From Zygaena filipendulae (Eukaryota > Arthropoda > Insecta > Lepidoptera > Zygaenidae): a stretch of DNA of 64,000 nt. The position numbers and the translations under genes were made by a program. The stretch covers positions 3,806,001 through 3,870,000 of the forward strand of contig OU015664.1 of the NCBI GenBank assembly GCA_907165275.2. The letters run 5' to 3'. Of the stretch, positions 24,156-33,525 are shown piece by piece; positions within the stretch are counted from its first letter, which is position 1, and each line of letters starts with the position of its first letter. The notes beneath the pieces are model-generated. The model saw only the letters and a list, made by a program, of their open reading frames with translations, had not been told where the DNA came from and searched no databases.

Positions 24156-25176
24156 TACAGGTCTTATGGTAGGTATAGTTAGTATGAAATTCTTTTAGTC
24201 GGAATTCTTTTGGTAAAAAAGTCTTTTATTGAATCAAAACTAAGCTAAGCTAACCAAACCTAAAAACCGACATGAAATGATGATAATGACCTTTATCTCT
24301 ATGATTGATCATCACAGCGGTGTGTTTTTATTTTAAAGTGTATACTGTATAGTATTTGCCGCATTCTTCTGTCACTTGCTCCATGATTGGCGACTGGATG
24401 TAAGAGACATCGTCGGCCAATTTCCCAACTAGGGCCCAAATCCTTTTTTTTTTCTTTTCGTCAGTAGAAACCCGATGGAATGATTACATTTCGTCGTGCT
24501 GTCGTCGGTCTGTGCGACGCTTTACTTTTGCTACACTTGCGATTCTTTTTATTTCTCTTCATAAATTCAATCATTTCAATTTATTCAGCGGAACAGACAT
24601 CATGAACATTCCATTTCAGGTATTTTTATTAGGTTACTGATTGGGGTAAGTAGCTAAATAAGAATAAAAAACGCTGATTTTACACAGTAAAACAACGAAA
24701 ACAATAAGAATGAAAGTTGAATAAAACAAATAGGTACCTATACCTAAAGGAAATCTCAAACGTACAGTTGACTTAAAAACAACACTTTAAATATTCATGT
24801 CTTAAGGGCCTATAGGAGGCTAGAACTGCCCCACCTCTCACTTTTGAACCTGTATATCAATAAAAGTATTCAATCAATAATATTGAAAAAAATATATAGT
24901 AAAGTTAAGGATATACACTAAGTCCTATGTGATGTTAAAACACGATTACTAAAAATTTTCTCGATAGAAAAAAATCACAAACTTCCCTCTGATTTATACA
25001 AATAAACCGCAGAAGTCAATGAATCATTTATCCATACTAATTAAACTTTGTATAGAAACTCAACTTAATACAATACGTGTACTATGTGATCTCAATTGAA
25101 AATTATGTTTTTTTGTTTTTTGTTAGAAATTAAATTCTGATATATTGCGAGTTCACCGCGTTCACCGCTTGAATTC
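24156..25176. other. Upstream region of the PKKRKL gene
   Basis: No ORF or delimited repeat. GC content rises towards 25150-25230, just before the presumed transcription start. Confidence 0.4.
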
Positions 25177-25180
25177 AGTC
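25141..25180 (+). promoter_or_regulatory. Candidate core promoter of the PKKRKL gene
   Basis: An arthropod initiator-like TCAGTC (25175-25180) lies about 36 bases after a TATATT (25141-25146). It is followed by a 150-base leader that includes a short upstream ORF (ATG at 25266, 15 codons). The spacing is slightly long for a TATA box. The sequence match is the only support. Confidence 0.3.
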
Positions 25181-25327
25181 GCGCTCCGGCATTCGAAAGG
25201 GGAACCCGCGTCGCTTGTCGTCTCTTACACCGACTTATCACCTAAGAAATTAAAAGTGCAGTGAAATGGGAAATAATCGGAACAAGAAAAAAAAAGACGG
25301 AATTGGCGAATAGAAATCACTAAAAAC

Positions 25328-25344
25328 ATGAATAAAATATTAAA
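25328..25344 (+). CDS. PKKRKL gene, coding exon 1
   Basis: ATG at 25328 opens the frame (MNKILK), which stops after two bases of codon 6 at a strong donor AA|GTAAGT. The exon is far too short for ORF finders. It is accepted because the frame continues without a stop through two further exons with good splice sites, every intron interrupting the codon after its second base. I do not recognise the gene. Conceptually the visible N-terminus is about 58 residues, very rich in Lys, Asn and Glu. It is probably nuclear (see exon 3). Later exons were not found and may lie beyond 32.7 kb. Confidence 0.5.
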
Positions 25345-25568
25345 GTAAGTACCTATCTACGTATTTATATAATATAAGTTATAAAATGTTTGTTTGCACC
25401 TACCTACTTTGTGTCTGATTATGGTTTGTTGACATGAAACATGATTAAAAAAATGAAATAGGTAATGTACCTATTTATAGTAGTGTGATGAGCAAATAAG
25501 TAAAGTAGGTAGAACTGTTACGTAATCGTATTGTTCCCACCTAACTACAATACATTGTTCATTTTCAG

Positions 25569-25634
25569 AAATAGACAAATATTGCTCGAAACTGACTGTA
25601 ATAAAGAAAATGTACCTGAAGTGGACCTGTGCCC
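25569..25634 (+). CDS. PKKRKL gene, coding exon 2
   Basis: A 66-base exon with acceptor TTTTCAG and donor CC|GTGAGT. It encodes NRQILLETDCNKENVPEVDL then C, with split codons at both ends (phase 2 in, phase 2 out). The NKENVPEVD segment resembles QDENVPNLG in exon 3, so exons 2 and 3 may have arisen by duplication of a phase-symmetric unit. The preceding intron is 224 bp. Only 20 bases separate the donor from the target duplication of the BEL/Pao insertion that now fills the next intron. Confidence 0.5.
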
Positions 25635-25654
25635 GTGAGTATCATCTAGCTAAG

Positions 25655-25659
25655 TAAAT
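25655..25659. repeat. BEL/Pao target-site duplication, left copy (TAAAT)
   Basis: TAAAT directly abuts the left LTR and is repeated at 32321-32325 after the right LTR. Five bases is usual for BEL/Pao integrases. Confidence 0.85.
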
Positions 25660-26148
25660 TGTGCGATTGTGCACAAAGGGTGCTGGTTCACAAATTAAGA
25701 AGTGGACTGTATAAGTTGTAATTAAATATAGATATTAGATTTCAGTTGGAAATAGATCGAACCCTCGCATGTAAATCGCTGTGAGAGAAAGCACCACTAA
25801 CCTTCAATCCACTATCAACTCGTACGAGAAGCAATGGGCGTCAGAGAAGCAGGCGAGCACTGCAGTGGAACCGGCAGGATGGTAAATTGAGGGTCTTGAT
25901 CTCCTTGGTTTTGCACAGGCACGATAGCACGGCTAGTTCAGATTGTTTATTTGATGGATGAATTACTAATTAGTTGTATTAGCAAGACGATATAACGAAA
26001 ATGACGAGAGACACAGCACACGAAACGTTCGAGTGTTGTCTGTACGGCGCACGGCGACGGACTCCCGACGTCGTCGAGAGTGAAGGTGACCAAAAATTAG
26101 TGGTGAATTATATCTACCCACAACAGAAATAAATACAAGGATCCAACA
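25660..26148 (-). repeat. BEL/Pao 3' LTR
   Basis: 489 bp, apparently identical to 31832-32320. On the - strand it begins TGTTGGATCC and ends CAATCGCACA. An AATAAA at 25946-25951 (- strand) is the likely polyadenylation signal of the element. Confidence 0.93.
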
Positions 26149-26158
26149 TACCCCCCAC
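26149..26158 (-). other. BEL/Pao polypurine tract
   Basis: On the - strand, AGTGGGGGGTA leads directly into the 3' LTR. This purine run is where plus-strand DNA synthesis would be primed. Confidence 0.75.
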
Positions 26159-26317
26159 TGAAATCAGGAACTGATTTCTAAAAATAAGGAATGGTGAAGA
26201 GGATGTAGATAATTACACTTGTACATAATATATATAATATTATACTTATAATGATAATATACAAAATATATGAAAATAAATTAATAAACTAGGAGAAAGA
26301 TAATAATAATAATAAAA

Positions 26318-29300
26318 TTAGTTTGCGTACGGAAGCGGACAAACTTTGTTTACCGGTCTCTTGTAGAGTCCATTTTGCGTGCGTACAGTGACGACGCGAA
26401 CGATATTATCTACTCCGGGGTGAACCTCTTCAATGCGGCCCAATGGCCATTGCAAAGGACGTGTCAAATTTGATTTTAAAAGAACGAGATCGCCGACCTT
26501 TACATTGGGAGGGGATGAAAACCACTTCTCTCGTTGCTGCAAAGTGTGCAGATAATCATCTGACCAACGTCTCCAAAAATCTTGGGCTGCCCTTTGTACG
26601 CCCTGCCAACGAGACAGTCTGTTCAGAGGCACACTTTCAAGATCCCATTCCGGAACTGCAATTAAACTCTGCCCTATTAAGAAATGTCCGGCGGTCAATA
26701 CGTCAAATTCATTCGGATCGTCCGAGATCGCGCACAGAGGGCGTGAGTTCATTATAGCCTCAATTCTACAAAAAACTGTAGCTAATTCCTCAAATGTGAG
26801 GGCTCTCTCACCGATTACACGATAGAGATGGTGTTTCGCCGACTTAATTCCGGCTTCCCACAGTCCGCCCATGGACGCGGCGTTGGGAGGGTTAGTTCGC
26901 CAGTCTACGAGACGCGACGATAGACCGTTTAAAATTTCATCACTACTCCGTGAATTACGAAGAAAGTGATGAACTTCACTTAAATGTTTTGCAGCAGCAA
27001 TAAAATTTGTACCGCAATCAGAATACAGACAAGCCGGCAGTCCGCGGCGAGCTACAAACCGATCGAATGTTGCTAAGAAACATTCACTTGTGAGATCAGT
27101 TAAGACTTCCAGGTGAACTGCCTTTGTGGAAAAGCAGATAAAAAGACATAAATAAGCTTTGTGTACTTTTGCATTACGCCGCAAACTCTCTTTCACTAAG
27201 AAAGGACCGCCCAAGTCACAGCCAACGTGACTGAAGATCTTTTCAGGCTTGATTCGAGCCGCAGGCAAGGTACCCATGATCGGCTGAACACTACGTGGTT
27301 GAAATTTAAAACAATTTAAACATTTAGACAGCACAGACCGTATCATGTTACGAGCATTGATGATCCAATAGTTTTTGCATAAAATGCCATGTAAAGTCCG
27401 GGGGCCCGCATGCAAGTACCGTCTATGAAAATGTTCAATTAATAAGATTGTTGTGTGACATTTTTTTGGAAGTAGTAGTGGATGTTTCACATTATAGGGT
27501 AGGTCAGCTTGTGAAATCCTACCCCCCACCCTGAGGAAGTTGTTACGATCGATAAATGGTGCGAGTTTACGCAGTGAAGCTACCTTCTCTCCCTTATTCA
27601 AAGTTTTCATTTCAGAATCAAAATGATTCAACTGAATGACATGAATCACGGAATCATGAGCCAATTTTAACTCACAACAACGCAAAGGTCCAAGTGACTG
27701 TTCGGAGTGTTTTAATTTACAATTATTTTTAAATCTATGACACCAACCGACCACGCGTTGTAATTTATTAAATGATGAAAATTTATTAAAATTGCCTTCT
27801 AAGTCATTAATAAACTCGGATTGGTTACACGATGTAAATATAAATGTATCACAATTTGTTTTTAATTCCGGGAGACTACTTTCGTTTTTTACAAAGAACG
27901 TACTCGTGGGCCACCGCTCGGGTTCGTCTTGCAGCCACTCGGGACCGTTAACCCATGCGGAGGATACCTCCACGAACCGACCTGGTAATTCACCGCGAGA
28001 ACAGATGTCTGCAGCATTATTTTCGCTCGTCACGTGATACCAAAGATTAGGTGGCACATTTTCTATGATTTGACTCACACGATTAGCGACGTACACTTTT
28101 AATTTGTATGGTGGCGTTTGTAGCCATGATAAAACAACGCTTGAGTCGCTAAGTGCGATTATTGAAAAATTAATATTTTTAATATTTTGTACGACAAAAC
28201 CGACAAGCTTAGATAACAATACAGCTGCTAACAGCTCTAATTTTGGAATCGACAATACAGGTTTTACAGGTGCTACCTTAGATTTGCTACAGAGTAGCTT
28301 GACCTTGACCTGATTGTTTTCATCTACGCTCCGCATGTACACACAAGCTGCATAGCCGCGTGATGACGCATCACAAAACGCTATTAATTGCACACCTGAA
28401 AACTGCGATATTAACAGATGGCGTTCAATGCGCAGCTCGGCCAGCTTAGGTAAATCAAAAATAAATTTATCCCACTTGTGGGCTAACTCAGTAGGCAGGG
28501 GATCGTCCCAGCCAAGACTTAGTTTCCAGAAATCTTGCATTATGCACTTCGCGACGAATGTGCAAGGCGAAATGAACCCTATTGGGTCAAAAATACTGGC
28601 TAATAACTTAAGTACCGAGCGCTTGGTATACTTGTTATCAATCAATTTATAATTAAAGGAAAATGAATCACAAGTCGGCAACCAAGTTAAACCTAAAACT
28701 TTTAATGACGACGATAACGTATTGTCCTGAAAATTTATAGTAGTGACATGATCTTCATTCATGCGAGCGAGCAACTCAGGTCTGTTACTAGTCCATTTTC
28801 GGAGATCAAAACCGCCACTTTTTAATAGTGTCATTAATTCATCCTGAAGTTCACTAGCTTCAGAGATAGATTGACAGGACCAAAGGACATCGTCGACATA
28901 ACATCCCTGAGTCAAAACACGGGAGGCCTCCGACGGCGGCGAGTCCTGCGCGAGCTGATGCAACGTGCGAACAGCGATGTACGGCGCGCTGCGGAGACCG
29001 TAAGTATTAGTTTTAAGTTCGTATACACGCACCGTTTCGTCTGGCGATTCGCGCCAAAGTATGTGTTGGTAAATACGCTCGGTAGGATCGATCAGTACGG
29101 CTCGGTACATTTTTGACATGTCGGCAGTAAAACATACGTCATAAAGTCGAAATTGTGTGATAATTTTTAAAATGTCTTGATGTAGCTTTCGACCTGTCAA
29201 AAGTGCATCGTTAAGCGATATCCCAGTGCTAGTTTTAGCAGAGCCATCATATACTACACGCAGTGGCGTTGTAGTCGACGACGGGCGCAAAACACAGTGA

Positions 29301-31540
29301 TGCGGTATAATATATTTGGAGGGTTCCGCACCTCTATACGGCTCCATGTGTCCCAGTGACTCATACTCCCTCATAAACTCGACGTAAGCCCTACGAAGGT
29401 CCGGAGATCGCGAGAGGCGACGCTCCACTTGTGTGAGTCGTCTGTACGCTAAGTCATAGGAGTCACCTAGTGGCTCGCGCACAGGGTTTAATAATAATGG
29501 TGAGACGTAACGACCAGTTTCGTCACGATAGTGTTTGTCAACAAATATTTTTTCTGCGACTTCCTCATCTGGACTCAATGGAATCTCACACGGTAAGGAC
29601 TCCACCTCCCAGAACTGTCTGAGAGTGTCGTTGATGAGATTGTCGTCGATTGTGTACGACACAAAACTTGTTGTAGACGCTACAACATTAACATCAACGG
29701 ACTCACTGGATGATGCGGCTAAGCGACCAGTGATAACATACCCGAATACGCTTCCCAGTGCGACTGGAATGTCGGGATTAAATATAATTTTTTTTCCATC
29801 ATAAATGTGTGGAAAAATATCGCTTGCTAATATCATGTCTATGGGCGACTTTTTATAAAAATATGGATCAGCTAAATTTAAATTTTTGTACTCGGAAATA
29901 ACTGTTTTAGGTATTTGCACAGTCGGTAAATGTGTAGTTAATGTGGATAAAACTATTGCATCAATATTAAAAGTTGGGTCATTAGTATGACGCGGTTTAA
30001 TTAAGCATGACGTCATACCATGATTTTTTACGCTTTCACCACCGAGTCCAAAAATATTAAATTGACATTTATTACGATTGGATAAACCTAATCGTTGCAA
30101 GCAAGACATGGATATAAAATTTGACTGCGCACCCGAATCGATTAAAACTCGACAACTTTGATAAGAACCCGTAGCATCCATAACATGCACAATAGCAGTG
30201 CCCAGTATGACCGCATCCTTAATGTTACAAGTCAAGGACGCATGACAGTTATTCGAGCCGCTCGGCTCGGAAGTAGATTTGTTACTACCTGTATCAACAT
30301 GCAATAAAAAATGATGCGGCTGTCGACATACAAAACACCTATATTCGCTTGTACAGCTACCTACGTTATGATTAGGCTTCAAACAATTGCAACACAACTT
30401 AAGGGATTCAGCACGGCTGACCCGTTGAACATTGGATAATTCACGGAATTTATCACAACGGAAAATCATGTGATTTTCGCCGCAATGTGAACATAACGAT
30501 TTAAAACGAGTAGATGTGGAGGACGCATGCGAGTAATTATTTTTTGATCCGGAATTAAATTTATCAAACTTTGAAACCTGCCTAGTAGTGACTGGTTTCT
30601 TATTTTGTGGTAGTATGTTATTCGAAATATTCGAATATGATGAGGTGTGATCTAATACCTTAATTTGGTTATGAATAAATGACATTAATTCTTCAAACGT
30701 TGGAATTGTATTTTGATTAACTCTTTGTTCAAATAATTTACGAGTCTGCGTGTCTAATGCGCGCAATGCAATGTGACATAAAATGTAGCTGGTTAAGTCT
30801 GGTATATTTAGCGCCAAAATCGCTTTAAATGAATGCTCAAATGTTTCAATAAACATGTTGAGATGAGTAGAAGACTCTTTTGCAAGTGGCGAAAAATTTA
30901 ACATTTTATCTAAATACCTACCGACTAACATACGATGGTCGTGATACCTATCAAGCAGACTCTTCCAGACAACATCGTAATTATCGGCTGAGATCGGAAT
31001 GCTTTTGACGATACTCAACGCCGAACCTTGTGTGCACGATAATAAATAATGAAATTTATCAATCTTAGGGATTTTCGGTTGATCGTGCACCAAAGAACAA
31101 AAAGTTTCATAGAAAGTGGTAAAATTTTCGATGTTTCCGTCAAAGGTAAACAGTTCCAATTTTGGAAGACGAGGTCGAGAATCTACCGATGAGTTTTCAC
31201 CCTTATTATCAGCTTTCTTAGGTTGTAATTTGGATGCAAAAAGTTTAATTCGGAAGAACATATCATCGAAACTTTTCAAATCACTATTACGAAGAACGGC
31301 GTTCTCGTTTGATTTTAATTCTACTGCTAAAATCTCAAAAACGTATTTCTCAAATGACGTACGGATGTCATCTATGTTTGAACATCGTAACAAAAATAAT
31401 TCTTTAGTATCAGGATCGGAATATACAGTAGGATCCTTACTTAGATCAAAAATACCTTGTAATTCTTCAAATAATCTTTGTTTTTTGCTATGTAACAAAG
31501 TTAACTCCGAAGAGAGAGGTTCATCTCTTTTTGGAGGCAT
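26318..31540 (-). CDS. BEL/Pao Gag-Pol polyprotein, intact
   Basis: A 1740-residue single ORF. The Gag part has a DUF1759-type domain (about 125-215) and three zinc knuckles: C350-C353-H357-C362, C383-C386-H391-C396 and C402-C405-H409-H414. The aspartic protease (DUF1758 type) has D468 in LIDSGAQSNF. The reverse transcriptase has D807 and the YVDD box at 881-884. The RNase H/A17 region has D1057, E1102, D1132 and D1178. The integrase zinc finger is H1372, H1377, C1407 and C1410. The integrase core has D1442, D1508 and E1562, followed by a DUF5641 C-terminal region (about 1640-1737). Every catalytic residue expected is present. The start ATG is the first in frame after the primer site. Gag and Pol share one frame, as usual in BEL/Pao. 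The long + strand ORFs within it are shadows. Confidence 0.96.
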   Translation of the reverse strand: MPPKRDEPLSSELTLLHSKKQRLFEELQGIFDLSKDPTVYSDPDTKELFLLRCSNIDDIRTSFEKYVFEILAVELKSNENAVLRNSDLKSFDDMFFRIKLFASKLQPKKADNKGENSSVDSRPRLPKLELFTFDGNIENFTTFYETFCSLVHDQPKIPKIDKFHYLLSCTQGSALSIVKSIPISADNYDVVWKSLLDRYHDHRMLVGRYLDKMLNFSPLAKESSTHLNMFIETFEHSFKAILALNIPDLTSYILCHIALRALDTQTRKLFEQRVNQNTIPTFEELMSFIHNQIKVLDHTSSYSNISNNILPQNKKPVTTRQVSKFDKFNSGSKNNYSHASSTSTRFKSLCSHCGENHMIFRCDKFRELSNVQRVSRAESLKLCCNCLKPNHNVGSCTSEYRCFVCRQPHHFLLHVDTGSNKSTSEPSGSNNCHASLTCNIKDAVILGTAIVHVMDATGSYQSCRVLIDSGAQSNFISMSCLQRLGLSNRNKCQFNIFGLGGESVKNHGMTSCLIKPRHTNDPTFNIDAIVLSTLTTHLPTVQIPKTVISEYKNLNLADPYFYKKSPIDMILASDIFPHIYDGKKIIFNPDIPVALGSVFGYVITGRLAASSSESVDVNVVASTTSFVSYTIDDNLINDTLRQFWEVESLPCEIPLSPDEEVAEKIFVDKHYRDETGRYVSPLLLNPVREPLGDSYDLAYRRLTQVERRLSRSPDLRRAYVEFMREYESLGHMEPYRGAEPSKYIIPHHCVLRPSSTTTPLRVVYDGSAKTSTGISLNDALLTGRKLHQDILKIITQFRLYDVCFTADMSKMYRAVLIDPTERIYQHILWRESPDETVRVYELKTNTYGLRSAPYIAVRTLHQLAQDSPPSEASRVLTQGCYVDDVLWSCQSISEASELQDELMTLLKSGGFDLRKWTSNRPELLARMNEDHVTTINFQDNTLSSSLKVLGLTWLPTCDSFSFNYKLIDNKYTKRSVLKLLASIFDPIGFISPCTFVAKCIMQDFWKLSLGWDDPLPTELAHKWDKFIFDLPKLAELRIERHLLISQFSGVQLIAFCDASSRGYAACVYMRSVDENNQVKVKLLCSKSKVAPVKPVLSIPKLELLAAVLLSKLVGFVVQNIKNINFSIIALSDSSVVLSWLQTPPYKLKVYVANRVSQIIENVPPNLWYHVTSENNAADICSRGELPGRFVEVSSAWVNGPEWLQDEPERWPTSTFFVKNESSLPELKTNCDTFIFTSCNQSEFINDLEGNFNKFSSFNKLQRVVGWCHRFKNNCKLKHSEQSLGPLRCCELKLAHDSVIHVIQLNHFDSEMKTLNKGEKVASLRKLAPFIDRNNFLRVGGRISQADLPYNVKHPLLLPKKCHTTILLIEHFHRRYLHAGPRTLHGILCKNYWIINARNMIRSVLSKCLNCFKFQPRSVQPIMGTLPAARIKPEKIFSHVGCDLGGPFLVKESLRRNAKVHKAYLCLFICFSTKAVHLEVLTDLTSECFLATFDRFVARRGLPACLYSDCGTNFIAAAKHLSEVHHFLRNSRSSDEILNGLSSRLVDWRTNPPNAASMGGLWEAGIKSAKHHLYRVIGERALTFEELATVFCRIEAIMNSRPLCAISDDPNEFDVLTAGHFLIGQSLIAVPEWDLESVPLNRLSRWQGVQRAAQDFWRRWSDDYLHTLQQREKWFSSPPNVKVGDLVLLKSNLTRPLQWPLGRIEEVHPGVDNIVRVVTVRTQNGLYKRPVNKVCPLPYAN

Positions 31541-31805
31541 GATTTTAAGGTAGGTAGTTAAAAAATGTACGACGGTTGTAAAATGGAACCGTTAGTAACC
31601 GTTAGAAAAAATATATAAATGTACGACAAAAATATACTTTTAATAGGGATGGGATGTAAATATATAATAGGTAAATACTTTTTACTATAATATGTACATA
31701 GAACGTCTATATACTTATATTAACTCATATGAACGTCATACGAAAAAATATTAATTTCGAGTCACGGACTGAAATAAGGATTTTAAAATTTAGAAAGGAA
31801 CAAGG

Positions 31806-31823
31806 ATCCGGCTCGAAGGACCA
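31806..31823 (-). other. BEL/Pao primer-binding site for tRNA-Tyr
   Basis: The + strand reads ATCCGGCTCGAAGGACCA, which matches the 3' end of an animal tRNA-Tyr including CCA (acceptor arm TCGAAGGA). The - strand site TGGTCCTTCGAGCCGGAT therefore pairs with it over 18 bases. It starts 8 bases inside the 5' LTR. Confidence 0.8.
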
Positions 31824-31831
31824 CAAAACTT

Positions 31832-32320
31832 TGTGCGATTGTGCACAAAGGGTGCTGGTTCACAAATTAAGAAGTGGACTGTATAAGTTGTAATTAAATA
31901 TAGATATTAGATTTCAGTTGGAAATAGATCGAACCCTCGCATGTAAATCGCTGTGAGAGAAAGCACCACTAACCTTCAATCCACTATCAACTCGTACGAG
32001 AAGCAATGGGCGTCAGAGAAGCAGGCGAGCACTGCAGTGGAACCGGCAGGATGGTAAATTGAGGGTCTTGATCTCCTTGGTTTTGCACAGGCACGATAGC
32101 ACGGCTAGTTCAGATTGTTTATTTGATGGATGAATTACTAATTAGTTGTATTAGCAAGACGATATAACGAAAATGACGAGAGACACAGCACACGAAACGT
32201 TCGAGTGTTGTCTGTACGGCGCACGGCGACGGACTCCCGACGTCGTCGAGAGTGAAGGTGACCAAAAATTAGTGGTGAATTATATCTACCCACAACAGAA
32301 ATAAATACAAGGATCCAACA
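31832..32320 (-). repeat. BEL/Pao 5' LTR
   Basis: 489 bp, apparently identical to the other LTR. It should carry the element's promoter. The ORF at 32138-32335 inside it is chance. Confidence 0.93.
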
Positions 32321-32325
32321 TAAAT
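32321..32325. repeat. BEL/Pao target-site duplication, right copy (TAAAT)
   Basis: It matches 25655-25659 exactly and marks the integration point in intron 2. Confidence 0.85.
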
Positions 32326-32589
32326 AAATACACAAATGTTTTCAGAAATAGAGTAACCACAGGTTCTTAGGTACTTACCTAGTTCACTTCCATGTCCATG
32401 ACTGATTTTCACAATCCAAAAAGTTGCGGGTTCGAATCTCTGCCTGGTCGCAAGTTTTTTGCTTTTTTTTTATTTTAGTATAATTTGTTTAGTTACTATT
32501 TTTTTCTTTTATTTTTTAAAAGTTATTTTATTATTACTTTATTGTTATTTGTAGGTATACCTAAATATAAACTTTTTTTATCTTTTTAG

Positions 32590-32679
32590 GAAAAAAAGGA
32601 AACTCGCTGCAGAAGAACAAGATGAGAACGTCCCAAATCTAGGAAAAAATAAAAAATTCGATCCTTCAACAAGTTCAAA
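32590..32679 (+). CDS. PKKRKL gene, coding exon 3 with nuclear-localisation motif
   Basis: A 90-base exon between acceptor TCTTTTTAG and donor AA|GTGAGT, phase 2 in and out. With the split codon from exon 2 it encodes PKKRKLAAEEQDENVP and then NLGKNKKFDPSTSS. PKKRKL is close to the classical monopartite nuclear-localisation signal PKKKRKV, and a second basic patch (GKNKK) follows. The protein is therefore likely nuclear, but no DNA-binding or enzymatic domain is visible in this N-terminal piece. The next exon could not be identified downstream. Confidence 0.5.
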
Positions 32680-33053
32680 GTGAGTTTCACCTAGGTACCT
32701 ATGTACAGGGAGTACATTACACTACATATTATGATGGCTTCATTCAGATCGCCGCGCGCGCCGGCCGGCCGGTTGTGTGATCGTGTATTTACACTTTGCA
32801 CATTGCATTGCACCACAGCACCATGCGAAAAAAATATAGTCTAGGAGCTTGTGGTGCAGTATGGGTGCAGTAGATAAACTAACTAAACTTATTTAGTTAA
32901 CCCTGTAACCTAGTTAGCTAACCTGTTTCCTTGTTTTCATCTGTTTATTGTTTTCTCCATTTTGTCACTTTGTTACCGGTAATCGAATTTGATCAAGGTA
33001 TAGATACATAATATGGAAACAGTATTAATCTAAGCGTTCTACTTATGCCGAGC
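32680..33053 (+). other. Intron or intergenic DNA after exon 3
   Basis: Contains a GC-rich knot CGCCGCGCGCGCCGGCCGGC near 32751. No exon is identified. Confidence 0.35.
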
Positions 33054-33525
33054 AGTAGGGTTTCTCCCTGATGTGGAACTCAGATCCTGATGATCTTGAT
33101 ATGGGACCAATGGGAAACTATAAGCTTTCAAATAAAAAAAGAATCATCAAAATCGGTGTAGTTTATCAATCGATTTTACATGTACATACACTTATAAAAT
33201 AAATAAATGAATATACAAACATACAAATTGTGAACCTCCTCCTTTTTTGAAGTCGGTTAATAATAAAACTTGCTCCTAATGTAAAAACTGTACTTTTCTG
33301 AAAACTGCATCAAAATCAGTTCAGGCAGATGCATGATAATCGCGGACAAACATACATACATACGGTTCAAACTCATAACCTTTTACAAAACCTGCTCTTA
33401 AGTGTAATAAATACTTTTCCGAAAACCGCATCAAAATCGGTTCAGTCAAAAGCAAGATTATCATGGAAAAACATAAATACAGTCATACAAGTCAAACAGA
33501 GAACCTCCTTTTTTGAAGTCGGTTA
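33054..33525 (-). repeat. Three tandem copies of the GAAGTCGGTTAA repeat
   Basis: Terminal phrases GAACCTCCTCCTTTTTTGAA+GTCGGTTAA end at 33260, and a shorter form ends at 33525. Blocks GAAAACTGCATCAAAATCAG (33301) and GAAAACCGCATCAAAATCGG (33421) repeat between them. The ORF at 33329-33526 reads this repeat. Confidence 0.55.

Larger units (their letters stand above)
25660..32320 (-). mobile_element. Full-length BEL/Pao LTR retrotransposon
   Basis: A 6661-bp element bounded by TG...CA LTRs of 489 bp each, with a 5-bp TAAAT duplication outside. In element sense (- strand) the order is: 5' LTR 32320-31832, primer site 31823-31806, one Gag-Pol ORF 31540-26318, polypurine tract 26158-26149, and 3' LTR 26148-25660. 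The two LTRs appear identical when read side by side, and the 1740-codon ORF has no stop or frameshift. Both facts indicate very recent insertion, since LTRs are identical at birth. No envelope ORF is present. The element occupies intron 2 of the PKKRKL gene in antisense orientation. Confidence 0.95.
25635..32589 (+). other. PKKRKL gene intron 2, enlarged by retrotransposon insertion
   Basis: It runs from GTGAGT at 25635 to TTTTTAG at 32589. Of its 6955 bases, all but about 290 belong to the BEL/Pao element and its duplicated TAAAT target. Before insertion the intron would have been a few hundred bases long, like intron 1. The element lies antisense to the gene. This orientation avoids placing the LTR polyadenylation signal on the sense transcript. 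Confidence 0.5.

Noticed and set aside
26443..31553. Several + strand ORFs inside the BEL/Pao element
   Set aside because: They are shadows of the 1740-codon - strand Gag-Pol frame.
32425..32460. GCGGGTTCGAATCTCTGCC resembling a tRNA B box
   Set aside because: No A box or cloverleaf can be folded around it. At most it is a scrap of a tRNA-derived repeat.
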